Below the pieces are notes generated by a model. The model made no database searches. It was given only the letters and a program-made list of their open reading frames with translations, and was not told where the DNA came from. The translations under genes and the position numbers were made by a program. A DNA stretch of 64,000 nt from an uncultured Flavobacteriales bacterium (GTDB taxonomy: Bacteria > Bacteroidota > Bacteroidia > Flavobacteriales > Crocinitomicaceae): the NCBI GenBank assembly GCA_946479285.1, contig CAMLFH010000001.1, positions 372,001 through 436,000 of the forward strand, written 5' to 3'. Shown piece after piece: positions 1 to 8,080 of the stretch. Numbering within the stretch: the first letter of the stretch is position 1; each line of letters starts with the position of its first letter.

Positions 1-41
1 TTCCAACGAACCAGAGCTTCTATATCTTTTTGGTTTTTTTA

Positions 42-419
42 TTATCCTACCAAAGCCTGGTATCCTGCCGCATCCAACAAAGCGTCTACTTCTGAAGGAT
101 TGCTCAATTTTACTTTGATCATCCAACCATCTCCGTAAGGATCTTTGTTTACTGCTTCCGGAGTTCTTTCCAAACCGTCGTTAAACTCAATGATTTCCCC
201 GGAAACCGGCATGAACAAATCAGAAACCGTTTTAACTGCCTCAACAGAACCGAAAACTTCTTCCTGGTCCATTGTTTCACCCACTGTTTCAATTTCAACG
301 TAAACAATATCACCTAATTCACCCTGAGCGAAATCAGTAATACCGATTGTTGCAACATCACCTTCAACACTTACCCACTCGTGGTCTTTTGTGTATTTTA
401 AATTTGCCGGAATATTCAT
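42..419 (-). CDS. gcvH: Glycine cleavage system H protein
   Basis: Lipoyl carrier of the glycine cleavage complex. It shuttles the aminomethyl group from GcvP to GcvT and is reoxidised by the L protein in the cytoplasm. The 125-residue product has the usual H-protein length, opens with the family signature around Y9-TKDHEW-V16, and carries the lipoylated lysine in [11 protein letters not shown] (Lys63). I chose the ATG at 417-419 because family members begin MNIPxxLKYTxDHEW; an upstream in-frame ATG at 455 would add 12 residues with no family similarity and would lie on the promoter box. No other gcv gene is in the window, as is common when gcvH is separate from gcvP and gcvT. LipB, which could supply its lipoyl group precursor, is encoded at 54738-55436. 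Confidence 0.97.
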   Translation of the reverse strand: MNIPANLKYTKDHEWVSVEGDVATIGITDFAQGELGDIVYVEIETVGETMDQEEVFGSVEAVKTVSDLFMPVSGEIIEFNDGLERTPEAVNKDPYGDGWMIKVKLSNPSEVDALLDAAGYQALVG

Positions 420-452
420 CTTATTATTCGTTTTAAAGTCTTTTTCTCGGTG

Positions 453-483
453 CAAATGTAATTTTTTTTGGGTAGCGAAGAAA
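453..483 (-). promoter_or_regulatory. Candidate gcvH promoter (Bacteroidota type)
   Basis: On the minus strand TACATTTG (plus 453-460) matches the Bacteroidota -7 consensus TAnnTTTG exactly. A TTTC (plus 480-483) stands 19 bases upstream in the place of the -33 TTTG box. Transcription would start near 446, giving a leader of about 27 bases before the gcvH ATG. It lies back to back with the prfB promoter. Confidence 0.55.
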
Positions 484-522
484 GATTTTTCGACACTACA
501 ATTTCATACGCCTTCTTTTCAA

Positions 523-552
523 TTGTCAATTTTCCATTTTCAATTAACTTTG
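523..552 (+). promoter_or_regulatory. Candidate prfB promoter, implying a leaderless start
   Basis: TTG (523-525), a 19-base spacer and TAACTTTG (545-552) fit the Bacteroidota promoter consensus well. The -7 box ends only four bases before the prfB ATG at 557, so transcription would begin at or within a base or two of the start codon, with essentially no 5' leader. Confidence 0.55.
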
Positions 553-556
553 CGTT

Positions 557-1639
557 ATGGTAAACAGTGACCAACTCAAAGAAATTAATCAGCGCATTGA
601 TGCGATTGCAAGCTATTTGAAAATTCCTGAAAAGCAAATGCAGTTGCGGGAAAGTGAATTGAAAACACAGGATCCCGGCTTTTGGGACGATCCAAAGAAA
701 GCGGAAACACAGATGAAAGAAATTCGCGGGCTTAAGTTTTGGATCGAATCGTACACGAAACTGAAATCCCAGGCTGAAGATCTGGAAGTGTTGATAGACT
801 TCGTAAAAGAAGGTGCAGCAGAAGAATCGGAATGTGATGAAGCGTACGACTCTTTGCTAACCACGCTGGATGAAGTGGAATTGAAAAATATGCTTTCCGG
901 GGAAGAAGATGCTTTGAGTGCGGTATTGCAGATTACAGCTGGTGCCGGTGGTACGGAAGCGTGCGACTGGGCAGGAATGCTTATGCGTATGTATATCATG
1001 TGGGCAGAAAAGAGTGGTTACAAAGTAAAAGAGTTGAACTTCCAGGAAGGTGATGTAGCCGGAATTAAAACCGTTACGCTGGAAATCGAAGGAGAATTTT
1101 CATTCGGTTACCTGAAGGGTGAAAACGGAATTCACCGTTTGGTGCGTGTGAGTCCTTACAATTCACAGGGAAAACGGATGACTTCCTTTGCTTCTGTCTA
1201 CGTTTATCCTTCTGTTGACGATACAATCGAGATCTACGTCAACCCGGCAGATATTTCCTTTGAAACATTCCGTTCGGGTGGTGCCGGTGGACAGAACGTA
1301 AACAAGGTTGAAACCGCCGTGCGTTTACGTCACGCTCCTTCCGGAATTATTATCGAAAACTCCGAATCCCGTTCGCAATTAGCGAATAAAGAAAAGGCAA
1401 TGCAACTATTACGTTCGCAGTTATACGAGATTGAGTTACGTAAACGTGCAGAATCACGCGATGAAATTGAAGCCGGAAAGAAAAAGATCGAGTGGGGTTC
1501 ACAGATCAGGAGTTACGTATTAGACGACAGACGAGTGAAAGACCATAGAACAGATTATACAGTGAATGATCCGGATAAGGTATTAGATGGCGATTTGTTG
1601 CCTTTCCTGAAATCGTACCTGATGATGTACGGCAGCTAA
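557..1639 (+). CDS. prfB: Peptide chain release factor 2
   Basis: Class I release factor that recognises UGA and UAA and triggers peptidyl-tRNA hydrolysis. At 360 residues it is full length. The catalytic loop [11 protein letters not shown] has GGQ at 244-246, and the stop-recognition tripeptide region reads [12 protein letters not shown] with SPY at 199-201, where RF2 usually has SPF. The N-terminal region is encoded in one continuous frame, so the programmed +1 frameshift found in many bacterial prfB genes is absent. At the equivalent point (residues 19-22, SYLK) the DNA reads TATTTGAAA, which looks like a version of TATCTTTGAC that has lost two bases. The stop codon shares one base with the ATG of the next gene, so the two are probably translationally coupled. 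Confidence 0.97.
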   Translation: MVNSDQLKEINQRIDAIASYLKIPEKQMQLRESELKTQDPGFWDDPKKAETQMKEIRGLKFWIESYTKLKSQAEDLEVLIDFVKEGAAEESECDEAYDSLLTTLDEVELKNMLSGEEDALSAVLQITAGAGGTEACDWAGMLMRMYIMWAEKSGYKVKELNFQEGDVAGIKTVTLEIEGEFSFGYLKGENGIHRLVRVSPYNSQGKRMTSFASVYVYPSVDDTIEIYVNPADISFETFRSGGAGGQNVNKVETAVRLRHAPSGIIIENSESRSQLANKEKAMQLLRSQLYEIELRKRAESRDEIEAGKKKIEWGSQIRSYVLDDRRVKDHRTDYTVNDPDKVLDGDLLPFLKSYLMMYGS

Positions 1640-1989
1640 TGAAAACAATCATTTATCACAACAACCGTTGTTCGAAAAGCAGAGAAGGCTTGTGTATCCT
1701 GGAAGATTTGGGTGCAGATGTGGAAATACGGGATTACCTGCTGGTTCCGCCTACTTACGAGGAATTGGATAACTTGTTGAAACTCCTGAAAGCAAAACCG
1801 CTCGATATTATCCGCAGGAAAGAAGATATATTCCTGGAGAAATACGCCGGAAAAACGCGCACCCGCAAACAATGGATCCAGGCAATGATGAAATATCCTA
1901 TTTTGATCGAGAGACCAATCGTGGTGCGTGGTGATCAGGCAATCATTGGCAGGCCTCCAACATTGATCAAAGAACTTCTTTCTAAATAG
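1639..1989 (+). CDS. ArsC/Spx-family thioredoxin-fold reductase (arsenate reductase-like)
   Basis: A 116-residue protein of the ArsC/YffB/Spx group. The N-terminal strand IIYHNNRCSKSR contains the single active-site Cys11 in the HNxRCSKS context typical of glutaredoxin-dependent arsenate reductases, and the C-terminal part ends in the family pattern PILIERPIVV...IIGRPP. Known members reduce arsenate with glutathione or glutaredoxin; many chromosomal homologues have untested roles. There is no arsenic efflux pump or ArsR repressor beside it. The start overlaps the prfB stop by one base (TAATG), so a housekeeping role or mere hitchhiking is as likely as arsenic resistance. The family is clear; the substrate is not. 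Confidence 0.85.
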   Translation: MKTIIYHNNRCSKSREGLCILEDLGADVEIRDYLLVPPTYEELDNLLKLLKAKPLDIIRRKEDIFLEKYAGKTRTRKQWIQAMMKYPILIERPIVVRGDQAIIGRPPTLIKELLSK

Positions 1990-2044
1990 GAACTTCACCG
2001 AGCTTCTTTTTCAGTACCTTTAATAGAAATCAAAACGAACGACT

Positions 2045-2359
2045 ATGAGAAGGGATTACGAAACAGTCAGTGAAGCAGTAAATGATCTGAAGAAGCGTGG
2101 ATACACCGCAGATTTATCGCTGGAAGCAGAGCGCGATTGTTTGGTTTGTTCAGGCACTGCCACCGAGTTATCACCGGAAGATTTTACAATTGATGAGGTT
2201 TATCGTTTTGAAGGAATGACTGATCCCGGAGATGAAATGATAGTTTATGCCATTTCATCTGCGAACAAGGATGTAAAAGGTATCGTAGTAAATGCTTTTG
2301 GAATGTATTCCAGCTACCGGGCGTCTAAGTTAGTGGAACACCTGAGCAAACACCACTAA
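2045..2359 (+). CDS. Small conserved Bacteroidota protein of unknown function
   Basis: A 104-residue acidic soluble protein with no signal peptide or membrane segment. From memory, similar ~100-residue Bacteroidota proteins with the pattern YETVSEAxNDLKKRGY at the N-terminus and EVYRFEGxTDPxDExxVYAISS in the middle are often labelled phosphoribosylpyrophosphate synthetase. The chain has none of the PRPP-synthase motifs and is about a third of that enzyme's length, so that label should not be trusted. It follows the ArsC-like gene after 55 bases. The two cysteines at about 32 and 35 (CLVC) could hint at metal or redox chemistry, but nothing else supports this. Confidence 0.8.
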   Translation: MRRDYETVSEAVNDLKKRGYTADLSLEAERDCLVCSGTATELSPEDFTIDEVYRFEGMTDPGDEMIVYAISSANKDVKGIVVNAFGMYSSYRASKLVEHLSKHH

Positions 2360-2482
2360 TTTGCCGAAAGAGACCATCGAAAAAAGGGAGTAAAATCTCC
2401 TTTGGAAGCACCTGTCGATCGCGCTTATCGAAAAAGCAAGCCAAATTTTCATTTTTTACGGGTCATATGCCAATCTTTCCCC

Positions 2483-2490
2483 TAAATTTG
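2483..2490 (+). promoter_or_regulatory. Candidate speA promoter -7 box
   Basis: TAAATTTG is an exact TAnnTTTG match; no clear TTTG lies at the -33 position. Transcription from here would give a leader of about 105 bases that contains the hairpin at 2548-2581. The rest of the 2360-2602 spacer shows only a weak hairpin (about 2386-2406) that might terminate the upstream gene. Confidence 0.4.
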
Positions 2491-2547
2491 CACCGAATTA
2501 TTCTCGGAATAATTTAGTTGGTTTTAGAACTTTTAAGCAAGATTTCC

Positions 2548-2581
2548 GTAACGCTTACGCTGGAGCTTCAGCGAAGGCGCA
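2548..2581 (+). repeat. REP-like imperfect hairpin, copy A
   Basis: The core CGCTTACGCTG...CAGCGAAGGCG folds as an imperfect stem (about 9 of 11 pairs). By eye about 27 of 34 bases match the minus-strand sequence at 63218-63251. It lies just upstream of the speA start, inside the predicted leader. Confidence 0.5.
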
Positions 2582-2602
2582 GAGGAGTGCAACGTGTAGC
2601 GA

Positions 2603-4003
2603 ATGAGAACAAAGTACATTGACCTTATCGATCAGACATTTGATTTCCCACAAGATGAATTTCACTTGAGAGAAGATCGTTTGATGTTCCATGGTATTGA
2701 TTTGATGCGATTAATTGAAGAATATGGCACGCCGTTGAAATTCAATTATTTACCTCAGATTTCTCACAATATTCAACGAGCCAAAGGCTGGTTTCGCGAA
2801 GCTATGAACAACCTGGGTTATTCGGGAAACTATTATTATTCTTACTGTACAAAAAGCTCTCACTTTTCCTTTGTTTTGGACGAAGTGTTGAAGAATGATG
2901 TCCACATCGAAACATCTTCTGCTTTTGATATCGATATTGTAAAGAACGTTTTGAATGCAGGAAAACTGCAGGAAGGAAGTTATGTGATTTGTAATGGCTT
3001 CAAACCGCCGCAATACATTCAGAATATTGCAGATCTGATCGAAGATAAGCGATTGAATGTTATTCCGGTAGTTGACAATACAACAGAAATCCACGATTTG
3101 ATAGCTGCAACAGGTGAAAACGAACTAAAGATCGGAATCCGGATTGCATCGGAAGAAGAACCGAAGTTCGAGTTTTATACCTCGCGACTGGGAATTCGTT
3201 ACCGGGAGATCGTTCCTTTTTACAAAGCTTTTATCCAGGATAATCCGCGTGTGCAGATCAAAATGCTTCACTTTTTCATTAATACCGGGATCAACGATAC
3301 CTCTTATTACTGGAACGAGTTAACAAAATGTCTGCGTATTTATTCCGATTTGAAAAAAGTGTGTCCTACTTTGGATTCATTGAATATTGGTGGTGGTTTC
3401 CCCATCAAGAAATCGCTTCAGTTCGACTTTGATTATGCTTACATGGTTCGTGAGATCCTGATGCAGGTAAAACGCGTTTGTTCGGACAATGACATTCCGG
3501 AGCCAAATATTTATACCGAATTCGGATCGTTTACAGTTGGAGAAAGCGGTGGCGCAATTTTCAATGTATTGCACCAAAAACAGCAGAACGACAGGGAAAA
3601 ATGGAACATGATCGATAGCTCTTTCATGACCAACCTTCCGGATACCTGGGCAATCAATCAGCGTTTTATCATGCTGGCTATCAATCGCTGGAACGATGAT
3701 TATGAACGCGTACTTTTAGGCGGTTTAACTTGTGATTCGGATGATTATTACAATTCTGAGCAGCATTCCAACGCGATTTACCTTCCCAAGTTTGATAAAA
3801 ATAAACCACTTTATATTGGATTCTTTAATACAGGTGCTTACCAGGAAACGATTGGTGGTTATGGCGGATTAAAACACTGCCTGATTCCGGAACCGAAACA
3901 TGTTCTGATTCAGCGTGATGAGCACGGAAAGATCGTGTCGGAACTGTTTTCCAAGGAACAGACTGCAGATGACTTTATGAGGATCCTGGGTTATCAGCCA
4001 TAA
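2603..4003 (+). CDS. speA: Arginine decarboxylase (PLP, alanine-racemase fold)
   Basis: Decarboxylates L-arginine to agmatine for polyamine synthesis. The 466-residue chain matches the short arginine decarboxylase of flavobacteria. The PLP lysine is in YSYCTKSSH (Lys84), the glycine-rich phosphate loop is LNIGGGFP, the EFGSFTVGESG segment replaces the EPGRxxVA loop, and CDSDD near residue 376 supplies the second-subunit active-site Cys-Asp motif. The more distant diaminopimelate decarboxylases share the fold, but the N-terminus (YIDLIDQTFDFPQDEF) is that of flavobacterial SpeA. In related genomes as I recall them, speB (agmatinase) often follows; here no speB is present and the next gene is unrelated. 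The ATG at 2603 fits the family N-terminus. Confidence 0.85.
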   Translation: MRTKYIDLIDQTFDFPQDEFHLREDRLMFHGIDLMRLIEEYGTPLKFNYLPQISHNIQRAKGWFREAMNNLGYSGNYYYSYCTKSSHFSFVLDEVLKNDVHIETSSAFDIDIVKNVLNAGKLQEGSYVICNGFKPPQYIQNIADLIEDKRLNVIPVVDNTTEIHDLIAATGENELKIGIRIASEEEPKFEFYTSRLGIRYREIVPFYKAFIQDNPRVQIKMLHFFINTGINDTSYYWNELTKCLRIYSDLKKVCPTLDSLNIGGGFPIKKSLQFDFDYAYMVREILMQVKRVCSDNDIPEPNIYTEFGSFTVGESGGAIFNVLHQKQQNDREKWNMIDSSFMTNLPDTWAINQRFIMLAINRWNDDYERVLLGGLTCDSDDYYNSEQHSNAIYLPKFDKNKPLYIGFFNTGAYQETIGGYGGLKHCLIPEPKHVLIQRDEHGKIVSELFSKEQTADDFMRILGYQP

Positions 4004-4187
4004 ATTGGCTAAATCGAATTAGTTAATTGGTTCTAGGTTTTTAGTTGAAATTGTTGTATTTTTCAGCTTGAGTAAGGGGTGCGTTTAATTCTTTCAGGAT
4101 CAAATGATTTCCGAACTATTGCATTGCCAATTCAAATAAAAAGGCGAATTAATTAAATTTTAAACAGGGTTTACTAAAAGTTTACAG

Positions 4188-4195
4188 TATTTTTG
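4188..4195 (+). promoter_or_regulatory. Candidate promoter -7 box for the 4243 gene
   Basis: TATTTTTG, an exact TAnnTTTG match, 47 bases before the ATG at 4243. No good -33 TTTG is visible. Nothing else was recognised in the 4004-4242 spacer; in particular no tRNA-like cloverleaf. Confidence 0.45.
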
Positions 4196-4242
4196 CACTC
4201 TCTTTTAAGAAACGTAAACGAAAAATAACAAATCAGGGAAGA

Positions 4243-4620
4243 ATGACGACACATATTCAGACCATTTATACCGAAGACAAAACACCGTTTGCTGATACCG
4301 TTAACTCATGGTTAGAAGGATTGGGCTTTCATGTTTTGTCCTTTCAGGAAAATGAAGAATTAACTGAAAAGATCGATGCTGTAGTTATTTTTCACGATAA
4401 TCACAACTTTGATAAGCGTACAGCTGAGCTGCGTGACCTGTTTGAAGTTCATCAGGCCCCAATCCACAAAATTGATTTGAGTGGAACCATGAACGTTGCT
4501 TTATCACACCTTTCTCTATTCTTCGACCGTACAAAATGCAAAGATGTTTTATTCATCGGAAGCGAAGGGATAAAAGACCATCCTAAAATGGATGTTTTTA
4601 AAGAAAAGTGGAATTTGTAA
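4243..4620 (+). CDS. Unrecognised 125-residue cytoplasmic protein
   Basis: No family recognised. The protein is soluble, without signal peptide or membrane segment. The alternation of strands and helices (THIQTIYTED at the start, AVVIFHDNH near 49-57, DVLFIGSEGI near 106-115) looks like a small alpha/beta fold. The gene has its own candidate promoter and is followed by a convergent gene, with a 150-bp inverted-repeat element between them. Its position after speA does not by itself suggest a polyamine role, because a promoter separates them. Confidence 0.7.
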   Translation: MTTHIQTIYTEDKTPFADTVNSWLEGLGFHVLSFQENEELTEKIDAVVIFHDNHNFDKRTAELRDLFEVHQAPIHKIDLSGTMNVALSHLSLFFDRTKCKDVLFIGSEGIKDHPKMDVFKEKWNL

Positions 4621-4687
4621 GAATCACGAAATTTTCTAAATAATTGAAGGACGGCGTTTGCTGTCCTTTTTTATTTCCAGTATGTTT

Positions 4688-4837
4688 CTCCCCCTTAGTC
4701 CCCCTCCAAAGGGGGAGACGAGATTCACCCCTTAATAAAGTAAAATCGAAAACTCTTTTGAATAGTTGAGTAGGTAAAATTGCAGCTGTTGAAAGAATTT
4801 TAAAATTTCCCCCTTTGGAGGGGGATAAAAGGGGGAG
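4688..4837. repeat. 150-bp inverted-repeat intergenic element, copy 1
   Basis: Left arm 4688-4718 (CTCCCCCTTAGTCCCCCTCC...) and right arm 4806-4837 are inverted complements, and each arm is also a small hairpin (CCCCCT...AGGGGG). They flank an 87-base AT-rich centre. A second copy with the same architecture and an alignable centre is at 45814-45966. Both copies sit between convergent genes. Confidence 0.8.
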
Positions 4838-4865
4838 GACGATTTCAATCGTGATAAATTGAAAC

Positions 4866-5228
4866 TCATTTCACATAATCCTGTTTCAACACTAACATAA
4901 ACTGATCACCCTCCAGTTTCGTGTATCCCTGCTCGTAGCAGAAGAAATACGTATTTCCTTTCCGGGTTTCATACGCGTTCGTATAATAATGAAAGTTGAA
5001 CCCTTCCTCAGCCAGCGTGATTGCATCCACAGTTCTTTTACCACTCGGATTCAAAGCCGCTAAAATGCGTCGGTTCTTGCGCAAAATATTATTGATACGC
5101 CTCACATATTTAGTTGCGTCTTCATTCAATCTGTTGTTGTATGTATTTCTGCAGTAGTCCGAACAAAACTTCTGGTCCTTCCGACCACTTAATTTTTGAC
5201 TGCATTCAAGGCATTTTCGATCCGTCAT
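4866..5228 (-). CDS. Small zinc-ribbon protein
   Basis: A 120-residue protein with an N-terminal zinc-ribbon pattern: CLEC at 5-8, then KFCSDYC (Cys22 and Cys26) followed by RNTYNNR. This CxxC...CxxxC layout recurs in small Bacteroidota proteins of unknown function. The rest is basic and helical (YVRRINNILRKNRR), followed by a strand-rich part; nucleic-acid binding is plausible but unproven. The gene is convergent with the unknown gene at 4243 and divergent from the large secreted protein at 5356. Confidence 0.75.
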   Translation of the reverse strand: MTDRKCLECSQKLSGRKDQKFCSDYCRNTYNNRLNEDATKYVRRINNILRKNRRILAALNPSGKRTVDAITLAEEGFNFHYYTNAYETRKGNTYFFCYEQGYTKLEGDQFMLVLKQDYVK

Positions 5229-5304
5229 GTGTCCAGTGATTTCGTGAATTGAAGTTGAAAAATAGTCGATTTACACAAAAAGGCGATAATAATCATAAAA
5301 ATAA

Positions 5305-5335
5305 TTGATAGTTAACTGTTTATGAGATAGATTTG
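5305..5335 (+). promoter_or_regulatory. Candidate promoter of the DOMON/Ig T9SS gene
   Basis: TTG (5305-5307), 20-base spacer, TAGATTTG (5328-5335), a full match to the Bacteroidota consensus. The predicted start near 5341 leaves a leader of about 15 bases before the ATG at 5356. Confidence 0.6.
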
Positions 5336-5355
5336 CTGGTAAAACACTACTGATT

Positions 5356-7467
5356 ATGAAGAGAATCCACTTTTTGCTGTTTGCAATTTGTCCGATGCTG
5401 GCATTCGGCCAAACGAAGCAAATTGCCTTTGCTGAATTAACTCCCGGCAGCGGGATGTATTTCGGAGCAGTCATGACACCTACAGATATTACGGTAACTG
5501 TTCAGGGTCCATCGGATCGTTTTATCGCTTTTGGTTTCGGAACAGGAATGGCCAACGGAAATGATGCGATTATCTGGTCAACTTTGGGAACCGGGGCAGC
5601 ACCGCTTCAATTGCGTGATCACCGAATGATTGGCCAGGGTGTTGAACCTTCAGTGGATGCACAGCAAGATTGGACCGTTTCATCGAATACCATCTCAGCC
5701 GGAAGCAGGACCATCGTTGCAACCCGAGCTTTAAGCACGGGAGATCCCAATGACGTTACATTCAATTTTGCGGCAACCACGCAGAACCTTTTTTGGTCGC
5801 ATGGACCAAGCGCAACAAATCAATTGCAATATCACGGTGGAAGTAATCGCGCTAGTGGAATTGTCCGCAATTGGGTTGTTCCGGATATAACACCGCCTGC
5901 TATTTCAAGCACTATTCCGTCAGACAATACGATTGGAGTGAATGTAAACACGAATCTGACAATTAGTTTTTCAGAAACTATTTCCTGGGGAACAGGATCC
6001 GTAACTCTTTACGATGGGAACGACAATGTCATTCAAACTGTAGCTAATGGGAATCCGAATGTCTCGCTCTCAGGGAGCACTTTTTTGTTTAATCTGCCGA
6101 CAAACCTGGTAATTAATACACCTTATTACGTGAAAATTGATGCAACAGCTTTTAAAGATGCAGCCAATAACTTTTTCGCGGGAATCTCAGACAATACAAC
6201 CTGGAATTTCAACACAAACGATATAACGGCTCCCGCACTGATAGCTTCGCCGTTTGTTCCTGCAGATAATGCGGTGGGGGTTGCGCTTACAACACCACTT
6301 TCTGTTACATTCAATGAAGCGGTTCAGGCAGGAACAGGTGAAATCCAATTGTATGATGGTTCGGGAACACTGGTTGAAGCATATGATGTGCTTACCAGCC
6401 CGCTGATTTCATTTTCAGGAACTGCCGTGACAATCAATCCAACAGATTTGATCCAGAACACCAATTATTATGTGAACATTCAGCCCGGCGCAATTAAGGA
6501 TTTATCGAACAACAACTACACCGGCTTCTCAAATACAACGACCTGGAACTTCAACACGAATGATCTGGTTGCGCCTCTGGCAGTTGCACCTTTTTCTCCC
6601 GCTGATAACGCAATAAATGTATCGAGCAATGGTGTTTGCAGTATTTCCTTCAATGAAAATGTGCAAATTTCTGCAACTGGTGTTATTGAAATCTTTACTT
6701 CTTCAGGAACTTTGGTAGAATCCTTTAATTCCGGATCTGCTCAAATTTCCGTTTCAGGATCCACAGTTAACTTTTCCACCGTGAATCCATTAAGTGAAAA
6801 CACGGCTTATTATATTCGTATCACTCCAGGATTCATTCAGGATCTGGCAGGAAATAATTTTACCGGAATTACGGATAATACCTCGTGGAATTTCAATGTG
6901 GGAGATTTTACTGCACCTTCAATTTCAACTTTGAACCCGGTAGATAATGCAATAGATGTGCCGCTGGCTTTAAATCCGGCAATTACATTTGATGAGCCTG
7001 TGGTACTTGGTACCGGAAGTATCTTTTTAGTGAATGAACTTGCTGAAACCTCGGAAGAATTTAGCAGCGCACTTGGAAATGCTCTAATTAGTGGAAATAC
7101 GATAACACTGAATCTTACTCTTGACCTGCAGATGGGGGGGTACTACCATGTTGTCATTGACAACGATGCAGTGGAAGACTTGGCTGGAAATACATTTGCA
7201 GGAATTTCGGATACAACTGCCTGGTCGTTTAGAGCTGTTCTGGAAACAGGATTGCAGGAATTATCGCTTGACAATTATTCATGGAACGGGAAAGAACTGG
7301 TGATCAAAACAGCTTATTCCTACGGAGAAGTTCTGGATGCAGGTGGTAGAAAAGTTCGCAGAATCGAATCGAATAAAATAGTGCTCGATAACCTTCCTGC
7401 AGGAATTTATACCGTGCGGATCATCCGAAATAACGAACCTGCATTCCTGAAAATTTATGTGGACTAG
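5356..7467 (+). CDS. Secreted DOMON-like protein with four Ig-like repeats and a T9SS tail
   Basis: A 703-residue exported protein. Signal peptide 1-18 (MKRIHFLLFAICPMLAFG). Residues 20-175 look like a DOMON domain (ITVTVQGPSDRFIAFGFG... near 45-62 and a WSHGP segment near 147-151); such domains bind haem or sugars in other proteins. Four tandem SbsA/Big_5-type Ig-like modules follow at about 178-288, 289-402, 403-516 and 518-626, each with PxDNAxxV near its start and a WNFN-type strand (WSFR in the last) at its end. The last 65 residues, ending in PAGIYTVRIIRNN...LKIYVD, are a T9SS type A sorting domain, so the mature protein should be surface-anchored or released. Ligand unknown. It overlaps the next gene by 11 bases. 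Confidence 0.85.
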   Translation: MKRIHFLLFAICPMLAFGQTKQIAFAELTPGSGMYFGAVMTPTDITVTVQGPSDRFIAFGFGTGMANGNDAIIWSTLGTGAAPLQLRDHRMIGQGVEPSVDAQQDWTVSSNTISAGSRTIVATRALSTGDPNDVTFNFAATTQNLFWSHGPSATNQLQYHGGSNRASGIVRNWVVPDITPPAISSTIPSDNTIGVNVNTNLTISFSETISWGTGSVTLYDGNDNVIQTVANGNPNVSLSGSTFLFNLPTNLVINTPYYVKIDATAFKDAANNFFAGISDNTTWNFNTNDITAPALIASPFVPADNAVGVALTTPLSVTFNEAVQAGTGEIQLYDGSGTLVEAYDVLTSPLISFSGTAVTINPTDLIQNTNYYVNIQPGAIKDLSNNNYTGFSNTTTWNFNTNDLVAPLAVAPFSPADNAINVSSNGVCSISFNENVQISATGVIEIFTSSGTLVESFNSGSAQISVSGSTVNFSTVNPLSENTAYYIRITPGFIQDLAGNNFTGITDNTSWNFNVGDFTAPSISTLNPVDNAIDVPLALNPAITFDEPVVLGTGSIFLVNELAETSEEFSSALGNALISGNTITLNLTLDLQMGGYYHVVIDNDAVEDLAGNTFAGISDTTAWSFRAVLETGLQELSLDNYSWNGKELVIKTAYSYGEVLDAGGRKVRRIESNKIVLDNLPAGIYTVRIIRNNEPAFLKIYVD

Positions 7468-7978
7468 ATTTATTGTCATACTCATTTTTGGGACGGTTTC
7501 GACTAATCCGGCCCATTCACAGGATGTGTTCGAAGCTGCACGCACAGGAAATATTCAGCGACTGAAGGAACTGATTGTTTTGAAGAAGGATACGATCTTT
7601 GCCATAAGTAATATGGGATTTGATCCCTTGATGATTGCCTGTTACCGCGGACAAACAAAATGCGCCAAATTCCTGGTTGAAAACGGAGCAAATGTAAATC
7701 GTCCATCTGCAGAAGGAAGTGCTTTGCAAGCTGCGTGCTATCAGAATAACACGGAGCTCGCCGCTTTATTGATCAAAAAAGGTGCTGACCTGAATGTACA
7801 GGGTCCCGATGGGAATACCGCTCTGATGTATGCTGTTTTGAACCAAAATCAGAAACTGGTAAAAGTATTGGTAAAGGCAGGGTCCGATTTAAACAAAAGA
7901 AATAAAGACAATCAAACAGCTTATTCGCTGGCAATGACGCAAGTCAATACCGAAATTCAAAAGTTGGTCAGGATTTGA
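7457..7978 (+). CDS. Exported ankyrin-repeat protein
   Basis: A 173-residue protein with a signal peptide (1-22, ending NPAHSQ) and at least three ankyrin repeats at about 54-85, 88-118 and 121-151, visible as xGFDPLMIACYRGQ, ENGANVN, EGSALQAACYQNN, KKGADLN and DGNTALMYAVLNQN. Ankyrin arrays bind proteins; in bacteria small periplasmic ones can partner enzymes in the same operon. The ATG lies inside the 3' end of the T9SS gene (ATGTGGACTAG), an 11-base out-of-frame overlap that suggests translational coupling and a shared function, but no partner role can be read from the sequence. Confidence 0.82.
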   Translation: MWTRFIVILIFGTVSTNPAHSQDVFEAARTGNIQRLKELIVLKKDTIFAISNMGFDPLMIACYRGQTKCAKFLVENGANVNRPSAEGSALQAACYQNNTELAALLIKKGADLNVQGPDGNTALMYAVLNQNQKLVKVLVKAGSDLNKRNKDNQTAYSLAMTQVNTEIQKLVRI

Positions 7979-8080
7979 AAGAGTCAAACCCAATCCGCAT
8001 AAGGAGCTTAACATATTTTAACAGCATTTGGAAAGCCAAAAGCTCATTCTTTTACATATTTGCGACCTTAGGCTTAAAGC

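Noticed and set aside
420..556. Glycine riboswitch upstream of gcvH
   Set aside because: The predicted leader is about 27 bases, far too short, and no tandem aptamer-like structure is visible.
416..637. 73-residue minus-strand ORF overlapping the gcvH/prfB promoters
   Set aside because: Overlaps two promoters and the prfB start; low complexity composition and no family likeness. A chance ORF.
1639..1989. Arsenic-resistance operon
   Set aside because: Only the ArsC-like gene is present, with no arsR, arsB/acr3 or arsenite transporter beside it.
2045..2359. Phosphoribosylpyrophosphate synthetase
   Set aside because: The protein is 104 residues and lacks the PRPP-synthase motifs; the label is a propagated misannotation for this family.
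4004..4242. tRNA or other RNA gene in the speA downstream spacer
   Set aside because: No cloverleaf, T-loop or conserved RNA motif could be found by eye.
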